A DNA stretch of 9,786 nt from Nautiliaceae bacterium (GCA_027008345.1 JALTBU010000044.1:1-9786), one strand, 5' to 3'; positions 1 through 7,118 are shown, numbered from the stretch's first letter. The notes: generated from the letters alone by a model not told the origin. Made by a program: numbers and translations.

Positions 1-441
1 TTCTTCATCTGTCTTATCTCTTTTGATAACTCTTTGAATCTGAAGCTCTTTTGGTGCATAAACCACTAAAACTTTATCAAATTCATCATAATTTTGTTTT
101 TCAAAGAAAAGTGGTAAATCTACAAAATAAGGCACTCCGTCTTTTTCTAAATTTTGGGCTTGTTTAAGTACTTCTTTTTTAACTTCCGGGAGAATTAAAT
201 CTTCTAAAATTTTAAGTTTTTCTTTATCATTAAATACTATTTTTCTAAGTTCTTTTCTATCAGTTGTGCCAAAAATTTCTTTGATTTTATCTTTTTTCTT
301 TTCAAAAACTTTTTTGCTTATGCTATCTGCATCAATTATTTTATAACCATAAAGCTTTAAAAAAGAAGCAACAGTGCTTTTTCCTGTACCTATTCCACCG
401 GTTAGCACTATTGCATTTTTTAATTTAACAGATTCACTCAT
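1..441 (-). CDS. coaE: Dephospho-CoA kinase CoaE (partial, C-terminus beyond window edge)
   Basis: CoaE phosphorylates the 3'-hydroxyl of dephospho-CoA, the last cytosolic step of coenzyme A synthesis. Reading the minus strand from ATG at 441 gives 147 codons running off the window at base 1; the family is usually about 200 residues. Near the N-terminus is the P-loop GGIGTGKST, followed by IIDADSISKKVFE, matching the 'DAD' substrate motif of CoaE. Further on is PYFVDLPLFFE, the family's conserved 'PLLFE'-type segment, then VVYAPKELQIQRVIKRD, the lid and arginine region. The start at 441 is the first in-frame ATG: the ATGs at 449 and 457 hit stops after two or three codons. A weak GGATG lies upstream. 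The gene follows the speE-like gene with a 16-base gap, so the two are probably cotranscribed; the same pairing is known in Helicobacter pylori. Confidence 0.93.
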   Translation of the reverse strand, partial: MSESVKLKNAIVLTGGIGTGKSTVASFLKLYGYKIIDADSISKKVFEKKKDKIKEIFGTTDRKELRKIVFNDKEKLKILEDLILPEVKKEVLKQAQNLEKDGVPYFVDLPLFFEKQNYDEFDKVLVVYAPKELQIQRVIKRDKTDEE

Positions 442-457
442 TAACTCATCCACTCAT

Positions 458-952
458 TTACACTTTAATAACGTCTTTTATTTCTTCAAAAATATACTTT
501 GGCAATATAAAACTTCCGTAATGAACATCAGTTGTATAATATTTAGCACCTTCTACAAAGTCGCTTCTGTGTCTTATAATATCAGCCTGAGGATGAAATT
601 TTTTACTTGCAAATACAAGTGGTTTTGCTTCTAAATTTTCATCGAGATAATAAAAAGGCATTACAATCCAGAAAAGTTTGCTGAGATTACTAAAAAGGTC
701 TCTATCAGTAAGACTTTTTGGAGTTGTTATATAAATTCCTTTGTCATTTAGTTTTTCATAAATTTTGATTATATCACTTGGAGTCTCTTCAATAATTAAA
801 TCATATCCTTCGCTGTCGTCTTGTGTGTGTATATCAAATTTTGCCATTGTAATTTTTTTGAATTCGTCTTTTAACTTGTTTGGAATTAATATCTTTGTAC
901 CTTCGCTCGTACATCCGCCAATTAACGCCATCATCTCGTTTTTAATATTCAT
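458..952 (-). CDS. Spermidine synthase-like protein, N-terminally truncated (SpeE-like)
   Basis: This 164-residue protein resembles the C-terminal part of epsilonproteobacterial SpeE, normally about 260 residues. Recognisable segments are MALIGGCTSEG near the N-terminus, YDLIIEE in the middle, and the C-terminal stretch FHPQADII...KYYTTDVHYGSFILPKYI, which matches the SpeE ending 'YYNxDIHxxAFALPK' as I remember it. The N-terminal beta-hairpin domain is absent. The Rossmann core is shortened, so the glycine-rich nucleotide loop and the following acidic region that bind decarboxylated SAM/MTA are not evident. It has a clean start: AGGAAAG precedes ATG at 952. Only 93 bases separate it from the divergent gene, so the missing domain cannot be encoded upstream. 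It may be a vestigial or repurposed SpeE rather than an active aminopropyltransferase. Homology is fairly sure; function is not. Confidence 0.75.
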   Translation of the reverse strand: MNIKNEMMALIGGCTSEGTKILIPNKLKDEFKKITMAKFDIHTQDDSEGYDLIIEETPSDIIKIYEKLNDKGIYITTPKSLTDRDLFSNLSKLFWIVMPFYYLDENLEAKPLVFASKKFHPQADIIRHRSDFVEGAKYYTTDVHYGSFILPKYIFEEIKDVIKV

Positions 953-971
953 TGCTTTCCTTTTTTGGCTT

Positions 972-977
972 AATATA
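972..977 (-). promoter_or_regulatory. Putative -10 element for the speE-like/coaE transcript
   Basis: On the minus strand the sequence reads TATATT about 20 bases upstream of the ATG at 952, preceded by a T-rich run. Epsilonproteobacterial housekeeping promoters typically have a -10 box and T-rich upstream periodicity but no conserved -35, so this is plausible. It rests on a short AT-rich match only. Confidence 0.4.
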
Positions 978-1020
978 GCAAAAAATTTTTAAAAAACAAA
1001 AAATTTTGATATATTTCGGA

Positions 1021-1026
1021 TAAAAT
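1021..1026 (+). promoter_or_regulatory. Putative -10 element for the small Cys protein gene
   Basis: TAAAAT (within GGATAAAAT) lies 20 bases upstream of the ATG at 1046, with a T-rich stretch before it and AAAGGAG at 1034-1040 serving as ribosome binding site. It fits the divergent arrangement, with a minus-strand promoter in the same 93-base gap. No convincing -35 box is present. Confidence 0.4.
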
Positions 1027-1045
1027 TTGTCTTAAAGGAGTAACA

Positions 1046-1264
1046 ATGTATAAAGTTGATATCGAAAAAAAATGCGGATGTGTTAAAAAAAGCGGCCTTG
1101 AATTCCCTAAAACTTTTGAAGATAAACAACAGGCTGAATTTGAAGCACTTAAACTTGTAAATCATATGAATGCAAACTTTTGTAAAAAACACAGATTTTT
1201 CGTAAATGAAGAAGGAGATACATTTAAAATTTATGTAGAACTTTCTTGCCCGCAAGTCAGTTAA
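1046..1264 (+). CDS. Small conserved-looking cysteine protein, function unknown
   Basis: I do not recognise a named family for this 72-residue protein. It has no signal peptide or membrane segment and is predicted cytosolic. Four potential metal ligands stand out: C10 and C12 in KKCGC, then C46 and H49 in FCKKHRF, with a further C68 near the end. The layout, two ligands near the N-terminus and a CxxH about 34 residues later, could bind zinc or iron, but this is inference. The middle (residues 24-44) looks like a single helix. Coding status is well supported by AAAGGAG at 1034-1040 placed six bases before the ATG, a promoter-like sequence upstream, and a charged, non-repetitive composition. 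It is divergent from the speE-like gene and 43 bases ahead of queH, with which it may be cotranscribed. Confidence 0.8.
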   Translation: MYKVDIEKKCGCVKKSGLEFPKTFEDKQQAEFEALKLVNHMNANFCKKHRFFVNEEGDTFKIYVELSCPQVS

Positions 1265-1307
1265 TCTCCTCTTTTTTCTTTAATTTTACTTCATTTAAAG
1301 GTTTAAA

Positions 1308-2381
1308 ATGATTGCTCATCTTTGTTGCAGTGTTGATGCAGGATATTTTTTAAAAAGACTTAAAGAAGAATATCCAGATGAAAAAATAACAGGTTATTTT
1401 TATGACCCGAATATTCATCCTTACTCTGAATTTAAACTTCGTTCCCTTGATACAAAAAGAATTTGCGAAAAACTTGGAGTTGAGTATGTAGAGGGAGATT
1501 ATAATTATGAAGAGTGGCTAAGGGCTGTAAAAGGAAAAGAAAACGAGCCTGAGAAAGGAAGTAGGTGTTCGATTTGTTTTGATTTTTCATTAGAAGAAGC
1601 TGCAAGATTTGCAAAAGCAAGAGGAGATAATAAAGTAACAACTTCTCTTCTTATGTCTCCTATGAAATCGCACGAGCAGCTTGAAGCAATTGGGAGGGTT
1701 ATAAAAAGAAAATATGATGTTGAATTTATAGCTGTTGATTATCGTAAAAAAGGCGGGACTCAGGCACAACAGGTTTATGCAAAAGAAAATCAGATGTATA
1801 GACAGGATTATTGTGGTTGTCTTTATGGTATCTGGCAGCAAAAAAGTGAGCAGGAAATTATAGATGAGCTGATTTCACCATATCCTTTTCAAGTATTGCC
1901 AGCAAGTATAGAAGAGCGACTTAATTTTTATGAAAACAGGCTTGATTTGGAAGAAAAAGGTGTTAAATATAAAATTGTAAAAGAAAATTTTTTAAATTAC
2001 AGATTATTAAAATCATCAATTACCTCTAAAAAAAAGCCCGTATTTCATTATACTCTTTTTTATTCTTATCTTGACAGACCTCAAAGAGTTAGGATTGAAA
2101 CTCAAAAAGATGATATAGGATATGGCAACAGAGCTCAGGTAATTTTCATAAAACTTAATAAAATTAATGAACTTTTAAACAAAACATATCAAAATATCAA
2201 AGAACTTTTCAAAGAACCATTAAAATTGGAAGAAGAGTTATTAATCAGGGAAAGAATTACAAATACAAAATATTCTCTTTCACCGGTAATTGTGTTGGAA
2301 GAATTTGAAGATATCAGATATGATATTGAAATTGATGCAAAAATTTATCCTGACAATAAAGAAATTTTGATAAAATTTTAA
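1308..2381 (+). CDS. queH: Epoxyqueuosine reductase QueH with long C-terminal extension
   Basis: QueH (formerly DUF208) reduces epoxyqueuosine to queuosine in tRNA, the last step of Q synthesis, and is a non-homologous replacement for the cobalamin-dependent QueG. The conserved cysteine motifs are all present: vicinal C6-C7 in HLCCSVDAG, C87 and C90 in RCSIC, and C169/C171 in DYCGC. YDPNIHPYSEF and the TSLLMSPMKSHEQL segment are also typical. These cysteines hold the iron-sulfur cluster and a redox-active pair. The catalytic part ends near residue 185, about the size of a standard QueH. The remaining roughly 170 residues are a charged extension that I cannot assign to a named domain; similarly long versions occur, as I recall, in other Campylobacterota. 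The start at 1308 is preceded by AAAGG at 1297-1301 and places CC at the expected N-terminal position. Confidence 0.9.
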   Translation: MIAHLCCSVDAGYFLKRLKEEYPDEKITGYFYDPNIHPYSEFKLRSLDTKRICEKLGVEYVEGDYNYEEWLRAVKGKENEPEKGSRCSICFDFSLEEAARFAKARGDNKVTTSLLMSPMKSHEQLEAIGRVIKRKYDVEFIAVDYRKKGGTQAQQVYAKENQMYRQDYCGCLYGIWQQKSEQEIIDELISPYPFQVLPASIEERLNFYENRLDLEEKGVKYKIVKENFLNYRLLKSSITSKKKPVFHYTLFYSYLDRPQRVRIETQKDDIGYGNRAQVIFIKLNKINELLNKTYQNIKELFKEPLKLEEELLIRERITNTKYSLSPVIVLEEFEDIRYDIEIDAKIYPDNKEILIKF

Positions 2382-2395
2382 AAAAAGGAAAATAT

Positions 2396-2836
2396 ATGGT
2401 TTTTGATATTAATCAAATTCAGGAAATGCTTCCTCACAGATATCCTTTTTTACTTGTAGATAGAATTACAGATGTAAAAAAAGGCGAAGAAGTAGAAGGT
2501 TATCTTAATATTTCTATTACAAATCAGGTATTTCAAGGTCATTTTCCGGGACATCCAATATATCCGGGAGTTTTAATAATCGAAGGAATGGCACAAACCG
2601 GGGCAATACTGCCTTTTACTGTAATGAGTAAAGAAGAATTAAATAATAAAGTGGTATATTTTATGAGTATAGATAAGGCAAAATTTAGAAAACCTGTGCT
2701 TCCGGGAGATAAACTGGTATATAAAGTAAAAACAATTAAACACAGAGGAAAAATCTGGCAACTTGACGCAAAAGCGTATGTTGATGGAGAATTGGCGGCT
2801 GAAGCTGAGCTTAAAGCTATGATTATGGATAAATAA
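2396..2836 (+). CDS. fabZ: 3-hydroxyacyl-[acyl-carrier-protein] dehydratase FabZ
   Basis: FabZ dehydrates 3-hydroxyacyl-ACP in the type II fatty acid elongation cycle and, in Gram-negatives, competes with lipid A synthesis for the 3-hydroxyacyl-ACP pool. The 146-residue hotdog-fold protein has the signature LPHRYPFLLVDRI at residues 12-24, catalytic H49 in GHFPGHP and catalytic E63 in IEGMAQ, the same numbering as well-studied FabZ enzymes. Length is normal. AAAGGAA at 2384-2390 precedes the ATG. The gap from queH is 14 bases and to lpxA 15 bases, and the fabZ-lpxA pairing is widely conserved because both enzymes draw on the same acyl-ACP substrate. No catalytic residue is missing. Confidence 0.97.
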   Translation: MVFDINQIQEMLPHRYPFLLVDRITDVKKGEEVEGYLNISITNQVFQGHFPGHPIYPGVLIIEGMAQTGAILPFTVMSKEELNNKVVYFMSIDKAKFRKPVLPGDKLVYKVKTIKHRGKIWQLDAKAYVDGELAAEAELKAMIMDK

Positions 2837-2851
2837 AATATTGGAATTAAT

Positions 2852-3613
2852 ATGAAAGCAATTATAAAAGGGAAAATTGGCAAAAACTGTCAAATAGGTG
2901 AAGGTGTAATTATAGATGAAAATGTTGTTATAGGTGATAACTGCATAATTGAACCGTATGCGGTTATTACCGGATATACTGAAATCGGGGATAATAACCA
3001 TATTTTCTCCCATGCCGTAGTAGGCTCAATTCCTCAGGATTTGAAATATCATGGAGAGAAAACAAAACTGATTATCGGAAATAATAATAAAATTCGTGAA
3101 TTTACTCTAATTAATCCGGGAACTGAAGGTGGAGGCGGAGTTACGAAAATAGGTGATAATAATCTTTTAATGGGTTATGTACACGTGGCTCATGATGTAA
3201 TAATAGGCAATAATTGTATTTTAGCAAATGCCGCTACACTTGCCGGTCATGTGGAACTTGAAAATAATGTGGTAATTGGCGGTATGACTCCTATTCATCA
3301 GTTTGTAAAAATAGGGGAGTTTGCAATGATAGCTGGAGCAAGTGCGGTAAGTCAGGATATTCCGCCGTATTGTCTGGCTGAGGGCAACAGGGCAAAATTA
3401 AGGGGACTTAATCTTACAGGTCTTAGAAGAAAACTCCCTAATAGAAGTGATATTGATGAGATTAAAAGAGCGTATAAAGAATTGTTTGAGAGTGGTAAGC
3501 CTATAAGAGAAGTTGCAGAAAAATTAAAAAAAAGTCAAAATCAATATGTAAAACATCTTGCAGAGTTTGTATTAAATTCGAAAAGGGGAATTCCTTATGA
3601 TAGAAAAGTGTAG
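2852..3613 (+). CDS. lpxA: UDP-N-acetylglucosamine acyltransferase LpxA
   Basis: LpxA transfers a 3-hydroxyacyl chain from ACP to UDP-GlcNAc, the first committed step of lipid A synthesis. The 253-residue protein begins with hexapeptide repeats of the left-handed beta-helix (IGEGVIIDENVVIGDN and similar) through about residue 175, then switches to the alpha-helical C-terminal domain, beginning near LTGLRRKLPNRSDIDEI. The catalytic histidine lies in HVAHDV at H114, corresponding to H125 of E. coli; the first H of the motif is H111. The loop GTEGGGGVTKIGDNN matches the family's glycine-rich substrate loop. Length fits the family, which runs slightly shorter than 262 here. The last 17 bases overlap the start of clpX in another frame, indicating translational coupling. 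The presence of lpxA shows a lipid A-bearing outer membrane. Confidence 0.97.
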   Translation: MKAIIKGKIGKNCQIGEGVIIDENVVIGDNCIIEPYAVITGYTEIGDNNHIFSHAVVGSIPQDLKYHGEKTKLIIGNNNKIREFTLINPGTEGGGGVTKIGDNNLLMGYVHVAHDVIIGNNCILANAATLAGHVELENNVVIGGMTPIHQFVKIGEFAMIAGASAVSQDIPPYCLAEGNRAKLRGLNLTGLRRKLPNRSDIDEIKRAYKELFESGKPIREVAEKLKKSQNQYVKHLAEFVLNSKRGIPYDRKV

Positions 3614-4814
3614 TTTTTGCGGCAGTGTCGAAACAGAAGAAAATCCATTATTAGCAGCGCCTGACAATAAAGCGTTTATTTGTAAAAACTGTGTATTACA
3701 GGCATATGACATTATAATGGGCGCTGTTAAAAAACAGAAAAAAAAGCCTGAGGGTATAAAACTTTTAACTCCAAAAGAGATAAAAAAACATTTAGATGAA
3801 TATGTAATAGGGCAGGAAAGAGCAAAAAAAATAATTTCGGTTGCTGTATATAATCATTATAAAAGAATTATGTTTGGGGCTGAAAGTGATGTAGAAATTC
3901 AAAAATCAAATATTTTAATGATAGGACCAACAGGAAGTGGAAAAACACTTATTGCAAGAACACTTGCAAAACTTCTTGATGTGCCTCTTGCAATTGCAGA
4001 TGCAACTTCTTTAACAGAAGCCGGGTATGTTGGAGAGGATGTTGAAAATGTACTTTTAAAATTATATCAAGCCGCAGATGGAGATTTGGAAAAAACCCAA
4101 AGAGGTATTATATTTATTGATGAAATTGACAAAATTTCAAGAAAAAGTGAAAATCCCTCAATTACAAGAGATGTAAGCGGAGAAGGTGTTCAGCAGGCAC
4201 TTCTTAAAATTATCGAAGGAAGTGTTGTAAATGTTCCGCCTCAAGGTGGTAGAAAGCATCCTCATCAGGAATTTTTACAGATTGATACATCAAATATACT
4301 TTTTATATGCGGTGGTGCTTTTGAAGGTCTTGAAGAGATAGTTCAAAGAAGGCTTGAGGGTGCTACTATGGGATTTTTAGGTAAACCTAAGGAAAAGCTA
4401 ACGAAAGATGATATTTTATCATTAGTTGAACCTGAGGATTTGGTGAAATACGGACTTATTCCCGAGCTTATAGGAAGACTTCCTGTAATTGCCACTTTAA
4501 GAGAACTTAGCCGTGATGATTTAATAAGAGTGCTTACAGAGCCAAAAGATGCTTTAATTAAACAATATCAGGCTCTTTTTGCACTCGATGATGTAGAACT
4601 TGAATTTGAAAGAGACGCACTTGAAGCAATTGCTGATATGGCTATTAAAAGAGGTACGGGAGCAAGGGGACTTAGAGCAATTCTCGAAGATGCGATGGTT
4701 GATATTATGTTTAATCTGCCTGAATATAGAGGATATAAAATTATTATCACCAAAGATGTTATAGAAAAAAAAGCTGATCCTATTTTGGTAAAAAAGGATA
4801 ATAATGTTAAATAG
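3597..4814 (+). CDS. clpX: ATP-dependent Clp protease ATP-binding subunit ClpX
   Basis: ClpX is the hexameric AAA+ unfoldase that feeds substrates to ClpP. Visible in order are: an N-terminal C4 zinc-binding domain (C5, C8, C29, C32); Walker A GPTGSGKT at 110-117; pore loop GYVG at 143-146; Walker B IIFIDEID around 171-178; the RKH pore loop at 219-221; and IPELIGRLPV with the arginine finger. The ClpP-docking tripeptide, IGF in E. coli, reads MGF at 258-260, a conservative change. At 405 residues it is normal length and intact. AAAAGGGGA at 3581-3589 is a strong ribosome site lying inside the lpxA end. The gene overlaps lpxA by 17 bases and mreB by 11, and no clpP is present, so it is transcribed with envelope genes, as in Helicobacter. 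Confidence 0.97.
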   Translation: MIEKCSFCGSVETEENPLLAAPDNKAFICKNCVLQAYDIIMGAVKKQKKKPEGIKLLTPKEIKKHLDEYVIGQERAKKIISVAVYNHYKRIMFGAESDVEIQKSNILMIGPTGSGKTLIARTLAKLLDVPLAIADATSLTEAGYVGEDVENVLLKLYQAADGDLEKTQRGIIFIDEIDKISRKSENPSITRDVSGEGVQQALLKIIEGSVVNVPPQGGRKHPHQEFLQIDTSNILFICGGAFEGLEEIVQRRLEGATMGFLGKPKEKLTKDDILSLVEPEDLVKYGLIPELIGRLPVIATLRELSRDDLIRVLTEPKDALIKQYQALFALDDVELEFERDALEAIADMAIKRGTGARGLRAILEDAMVDIMFNLPEYRGYKIIITKDVIEKKADPILVKKDNNVK

Positions 4815-5829
4815 AATTTTGGGACTTTTCAGTAATGATTTGGCAATAGACCTTGGAACTGCCAATACACTTGTAAGTGTAAAAGGAAAAGGTATTGTAA
4901 TAAACGAACCAAGTGTTGTAGCAATAAAAGAAGGCAAACATAAAACAAAAGTTCTGGCAGTGGGTAAAGAAGCCAAAGATATGATTGGAAAAACTCCAAA
5001 AGACATAGTGGCAATAAGACCTATGAAAAACGGGGTTATAGCGGATTTCAGTGTAACAGAAGAGATGATAAGATATTTTATTCAAAAAGTTCATAACAGA
5101 AAAGGCTTAATTAGACCAAGAATTGTTATATGTGTCCCATATGGTCTTACACAGGTTGAGAGAAAAGCTGTTAAAGAATCAGCTATGAGCGCAGGGGCAA
5201 GGGAAGTTTATTTAATAGAAGAACCTATGGCTGCGGCAATCGGGGCAGGTCTTCCAGTAAGAGAGCCCCAAGGAAGTATGGTTATAGATATCGGAGGAGG
5301 TACTACTGAAATAGGAGTTATTTCTCTTGGTGGACTTGTTGTAAGTAAATCTATAAGAATTGCCGGAGACAGGTTTGATAAAGCAATAGTTGATTATATA
5401 AATAAAAAATATAATCTTGTAATTGGTGAAAGAACAGCAGAAGAGATAAAAATAGAAATAGGAAGTGCCATTAAGCTTGAAAAAGAACTTAAAATGCTTG
5501 TAAAAGGTAAAAACAGAATTTCAGGACTGCTTGAAACTATAACTGTTACAAGTGAAGATGTAAGAGAAGCTCTTAAAGAACCTATAAAAGAACTTGGAGA
5601 ATCGTTAAAAGAAGTATTGGAAGATACACCGGCTGACCTTGCAGGAGATATTGTGGAAAACGGTATTGTTTTAACAGGCGGAGGAGCTCTTCTTAGAGGA
5701 CTTGATAAATATTTTAGTGATCTTGTATCACTTCCTGTTTATATAGCAGAAGATCCTCTTTTGGCAGTGGCAAAAGGTACTGGAAAAGCACTAGAACAAA
5801 TAGATTTGTTATCTTCCATAGATGAATAA
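4804..5829 (+). CDS. mreB: Rod shape-determining protein MreB
   Basis: MreB is the bacterial actin homologue that forms membrane-associated filaments guiding lateral wall synthesis. The 341-residue protein has all actin-fold nucleotide motifs: phosphate-1 AIDLGTANTLV at 14-24, the connecting segment EEPMAAAIG at 139-147, phosphate-2 VIDIGGGTTEIGV at 160-172, and the adenosine motif GIVLTGGGALLRGLD at 287-301. The N-terminus (MLNRILGLFSND) is short and amphipathic, suited to membrane contact. AAGGA a few bases before the ATG sits inside the clpX end. It overlaps clpX by 11 bases and mreC by 8, so the cell is probably rod-shaped or curved, and MreB and MreC are made together. Nothing looks degenerate. 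Confidence 0.97.
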   Translation: MLNRILGLFSNDLAIDLGTANTLVSVKGKGIVINEPSVVAIKEGKHKTKVLAVGKEAKDMIGKTPKDIVAIRPMKNGVIADFSVTEEMIRYFIQKVHNRKGLIRPRIVICVPYGLTQVERKAVKESAMSAGAREVYLIEEPMAAAIGAGLPVREPQGSMVIDIGGGTTEIGVISLGGLVVSKSIRIAGDRFDKAIVDYINKKYNLVIGERTAEEIKIEIGSAIKLEKELKMLVKGKNRISGLLETITVTSEDVREALKEPIKELGESLKEVLEDTPADLAGDIVENGIVLTGGGALLRGLDKYFSDLVSLPVYIAEDPLLAVAKGTGKALEQIDLLSSIDE

Positions 5830-6592
5830 AAAATATTTAATACTTTTTTTATTAGGGTTCGTCCTAATTTTTTTTATTTTTAAAACACAAATAACCGATT
5901 TTTTTAATTTTTTAAAATTAAATTTTAATCATATACAATCAAATATATATAATGAGTTAAACTCTCTTAAAAATCAATCATTACAAATCAAAAAATTAAA
6001 ACAGGAAAATTCTTTTTTAAAAAATAAAATTGCTTATTTGAATTCTCTTATTTATAATTGTAAAGATTTTGAACAACTTATAAAAGATTCTAATTTAACA
6101 CTAACTAAAACTATTTCATATGCTTCTTTGCCTGATTTTTCCGCTATATATATAGATTACAAGCCAAAAGGCAAATTTCCAAAAGGACTTGTTTATAATA
6201 ATCTTGCAGCTGGTATTGTTGTAAAAGGTGTTGGAAATTACTCGCTTGCATTTTTAAATTCAAATAAAAAAACTTCTTATACAGTTTATGTGATTGATGG
6301 TAATAATTCAATTCCTGGTATATTTAATGGAAAAATTAATCTCATAAAATATATACCAAAATTCAAAAATATAAAAAAAGGTGATTTGGTTATAACAAGC
6401 GGACTTGATGGTATTTTTTATAAGGGTGCAAAAGTAGGCATAATTGAAAGTGTAAAACAGACAAATTTATATCAAGAAGCAAAAGTTAAACTTTTTTATA
6501 ACGATTTGAATCCTAATTATTTTTATGTCGTAGATAAATTTGATAAAATAGGAAAAAAAGAGGAGGGGAGAGATGGAATTAAAAAACATTGA
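5822..6592 (+). CDS. mreC: Rod shape-determining protein MreC
   Basis: MreC is a bitopic inner-membrane protein whose periplasmic domain links MreB to the wall-synthesis enzymes. The 256-residue sequence shows one N-terminal transmembrane helix (residues 5-20, LILFLLGFVLIFFIF), a coiled-coil region about 35-77 rich in N, K, L and I, and a beta-rich C-terminal domain carrying the family signature KKGDLVITSGLDGIFYKG at 185-202. The lysine-rich tail KKEEGRDGIKKH is extra to the fold. The first 300 bases are markedly more AT-rich than mreB, with many T runs. No Shine-Dalgarno is visible before the ATG at 5822, which overlaps the mreB stop by 8 bases, so translation likely depends on coupling to mreB. 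The next gene starts 20 bases inside its end. Divergence is normal for MreC. Confidence 0.93.
   Translation: MNKKYLILFLLGFVLIFFIFKTQITDFFNFLKLNFNHIQSNIYNELNSLKNQSLQIKKLKQENSFLKNKIAYLNSLIYNCKDFEQLIKDSNLTLTKTISYASLPDFSAIYIDYKPKGKFPKGLVYNNLAAGIVVKGVGNYSLAFLNSNKKTSYTVYVIDGNNSIPGIFNGKINLIKYIPKFKNIKKGDLVITSGLDGIFYKGAKVGIIESVKQTNLYQEAKVKLFYNDLNPNYFYVVDKFDKIGKKEEGRDGIKKH
6561..6566 (+). promoter_or_regulatory. Strong ribosome binding site inside the mreC end
   Basis: AGGAGG, extended by GGGAG, lies six bases before the ATG at 6573 and within mreC codons. It decides the start of the following gene and creates the Lys-Glu-rich mreC tail in the other frame. It is one of the closest matches to the anti-Shine-Dalgarno consensus in the window, suggesting the downstream protein is made at a high level. 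Confidence 0.75.
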
Positions 6593-7118
6593 AAACACAC
6601 TTAAAAAAATGGGGCTTGTTTTAGAAAAAGTGGTTCAAAAAGTAGATGAACTCGATAAAAGAGTTGCCAAAATAGAGGAAAAATTAGGTGAAAATGAAAA
6701 AAAGTTTTCAAGCGGGGATCTCAAAGCAGCCCCTCAGACAAATCAGACCAAAACTTCGACTTCAAGCAGTTTTGGAAGTGGCTTTGGAAGTAGTTTTTTA
6801 GGTTCTATGGCAGGAGCAATGGCGGGAATGGGTCTTTATAATCTTTTATTTAATCATTCAGTAACTCCTGCTGAGTTCGGACATGAAATTGGTATGAATG
6901 ATACCGAAATAGATGAAGCACTTGAAAGTAATTTTGATGAAATAGATTCAAAGCTTGATGAACTTGATAATAAAATAGACGAACTTGATTCAAAAATCAA
7001 TGATCTTCAAGATAATGATGTTATGAACAGTGATTATTTTGAAAGTTATGATGAAGATATGCCTGATAATGATTTTGAGAGTGGATTTGATGATTTTGAC
7101 GGATTTGACGATGTTTAA
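6573..7118 (+). CDS. Unrecognised coiled-coil/glycine-zipper/acidic-tail protein after mreC
   Basis: I cannot name this 181-residue protein. It has four visible zones. Residues 1-45 form a heptad coiled coil (LEKVVQKVDELDKRVAKIEEKL). Residues 46-74 are a Thr/Ser/Gly-rich linker. Residues 75-93 are hydrophobic with a perfect glycine zipper, G77-xxx-G81-xxx-G85 (FLGSMAGAMAGMGLYNLLF). After SVTPAEFGHEIGMNDTEIDEAL comes a second coiled coil of three exact heptads, 124-144. The last 37 residues carry 15 Asp/Glu and the aromatic-acidic ending GFDDFDGFDDV. There is no N-terminal signal peptide, so it is probably cytosolic or membrane-bound through the zipper. It overlaps mreC by 20 bases and is the last gene of the cluster, in the position where many bacteria have mreD; but it is not MreD, which has several membrane helices. 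A scaffold or adaptor linked to MreB/MreC is a guess. Confidence 0.85.
   Translation: MELKNIENTLKKMGLVLEKVVQKVDELDKRVAKIEEKLGENEKKFSSGDLKAAPQTNQTKTSTSSSFGSGFGSSFLGSMAGAMAGMGLYNLLFNHSVTPAEFGHEIGMNDTEIDEALESNFDEIDSKLDELDNKIDELDSKINDLQDNDVMNSDYFESYDEDMPDNDFESGFDDFDGFDDV
6942..7004 (+). repeat. 21-base imperfect tandem repeat coding three heptads
   Basis: Three consecutive 21-base units encode IDSKLDE, LDNKIDE and LDSKIND (residues 124-144). The units differ at several, partly silent, positions, so the repeat is old or selected at the protein level rather than a fresh duplication. It forms the second coiled coil of the host protein. Confidence 0.7.

Noticed and set aside
374..992. Plus-strand open frames opposite coaE and the speE-like gene
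   Set aside because: The minus strand carries recognisable CoaE and SpeE-type motifs; the plus-strand translations show none.
2539..3013. Minus-strand open frames opposite fabZ and lpxA
   Set aside because: They lie opposite two unambiguous genes, have low-complexity hydrophobic/aromatic composition typical of antisense frames, and lack ribosome sites.
4554..5094. Several minus-strand open frames opposite clpX and mreB
   Set aside because: Overlapping antisense frames of proteins with invariant motifs on the plus strand; composition rich in F, I, S and Y with no recognisable domain.
6573..7118. Assignment of the gene after mreC as MreD
   Set aside because: MreD has several transmembrane helices; this protein has a single glycine-rich hydrophobic segment and long coiled coils.
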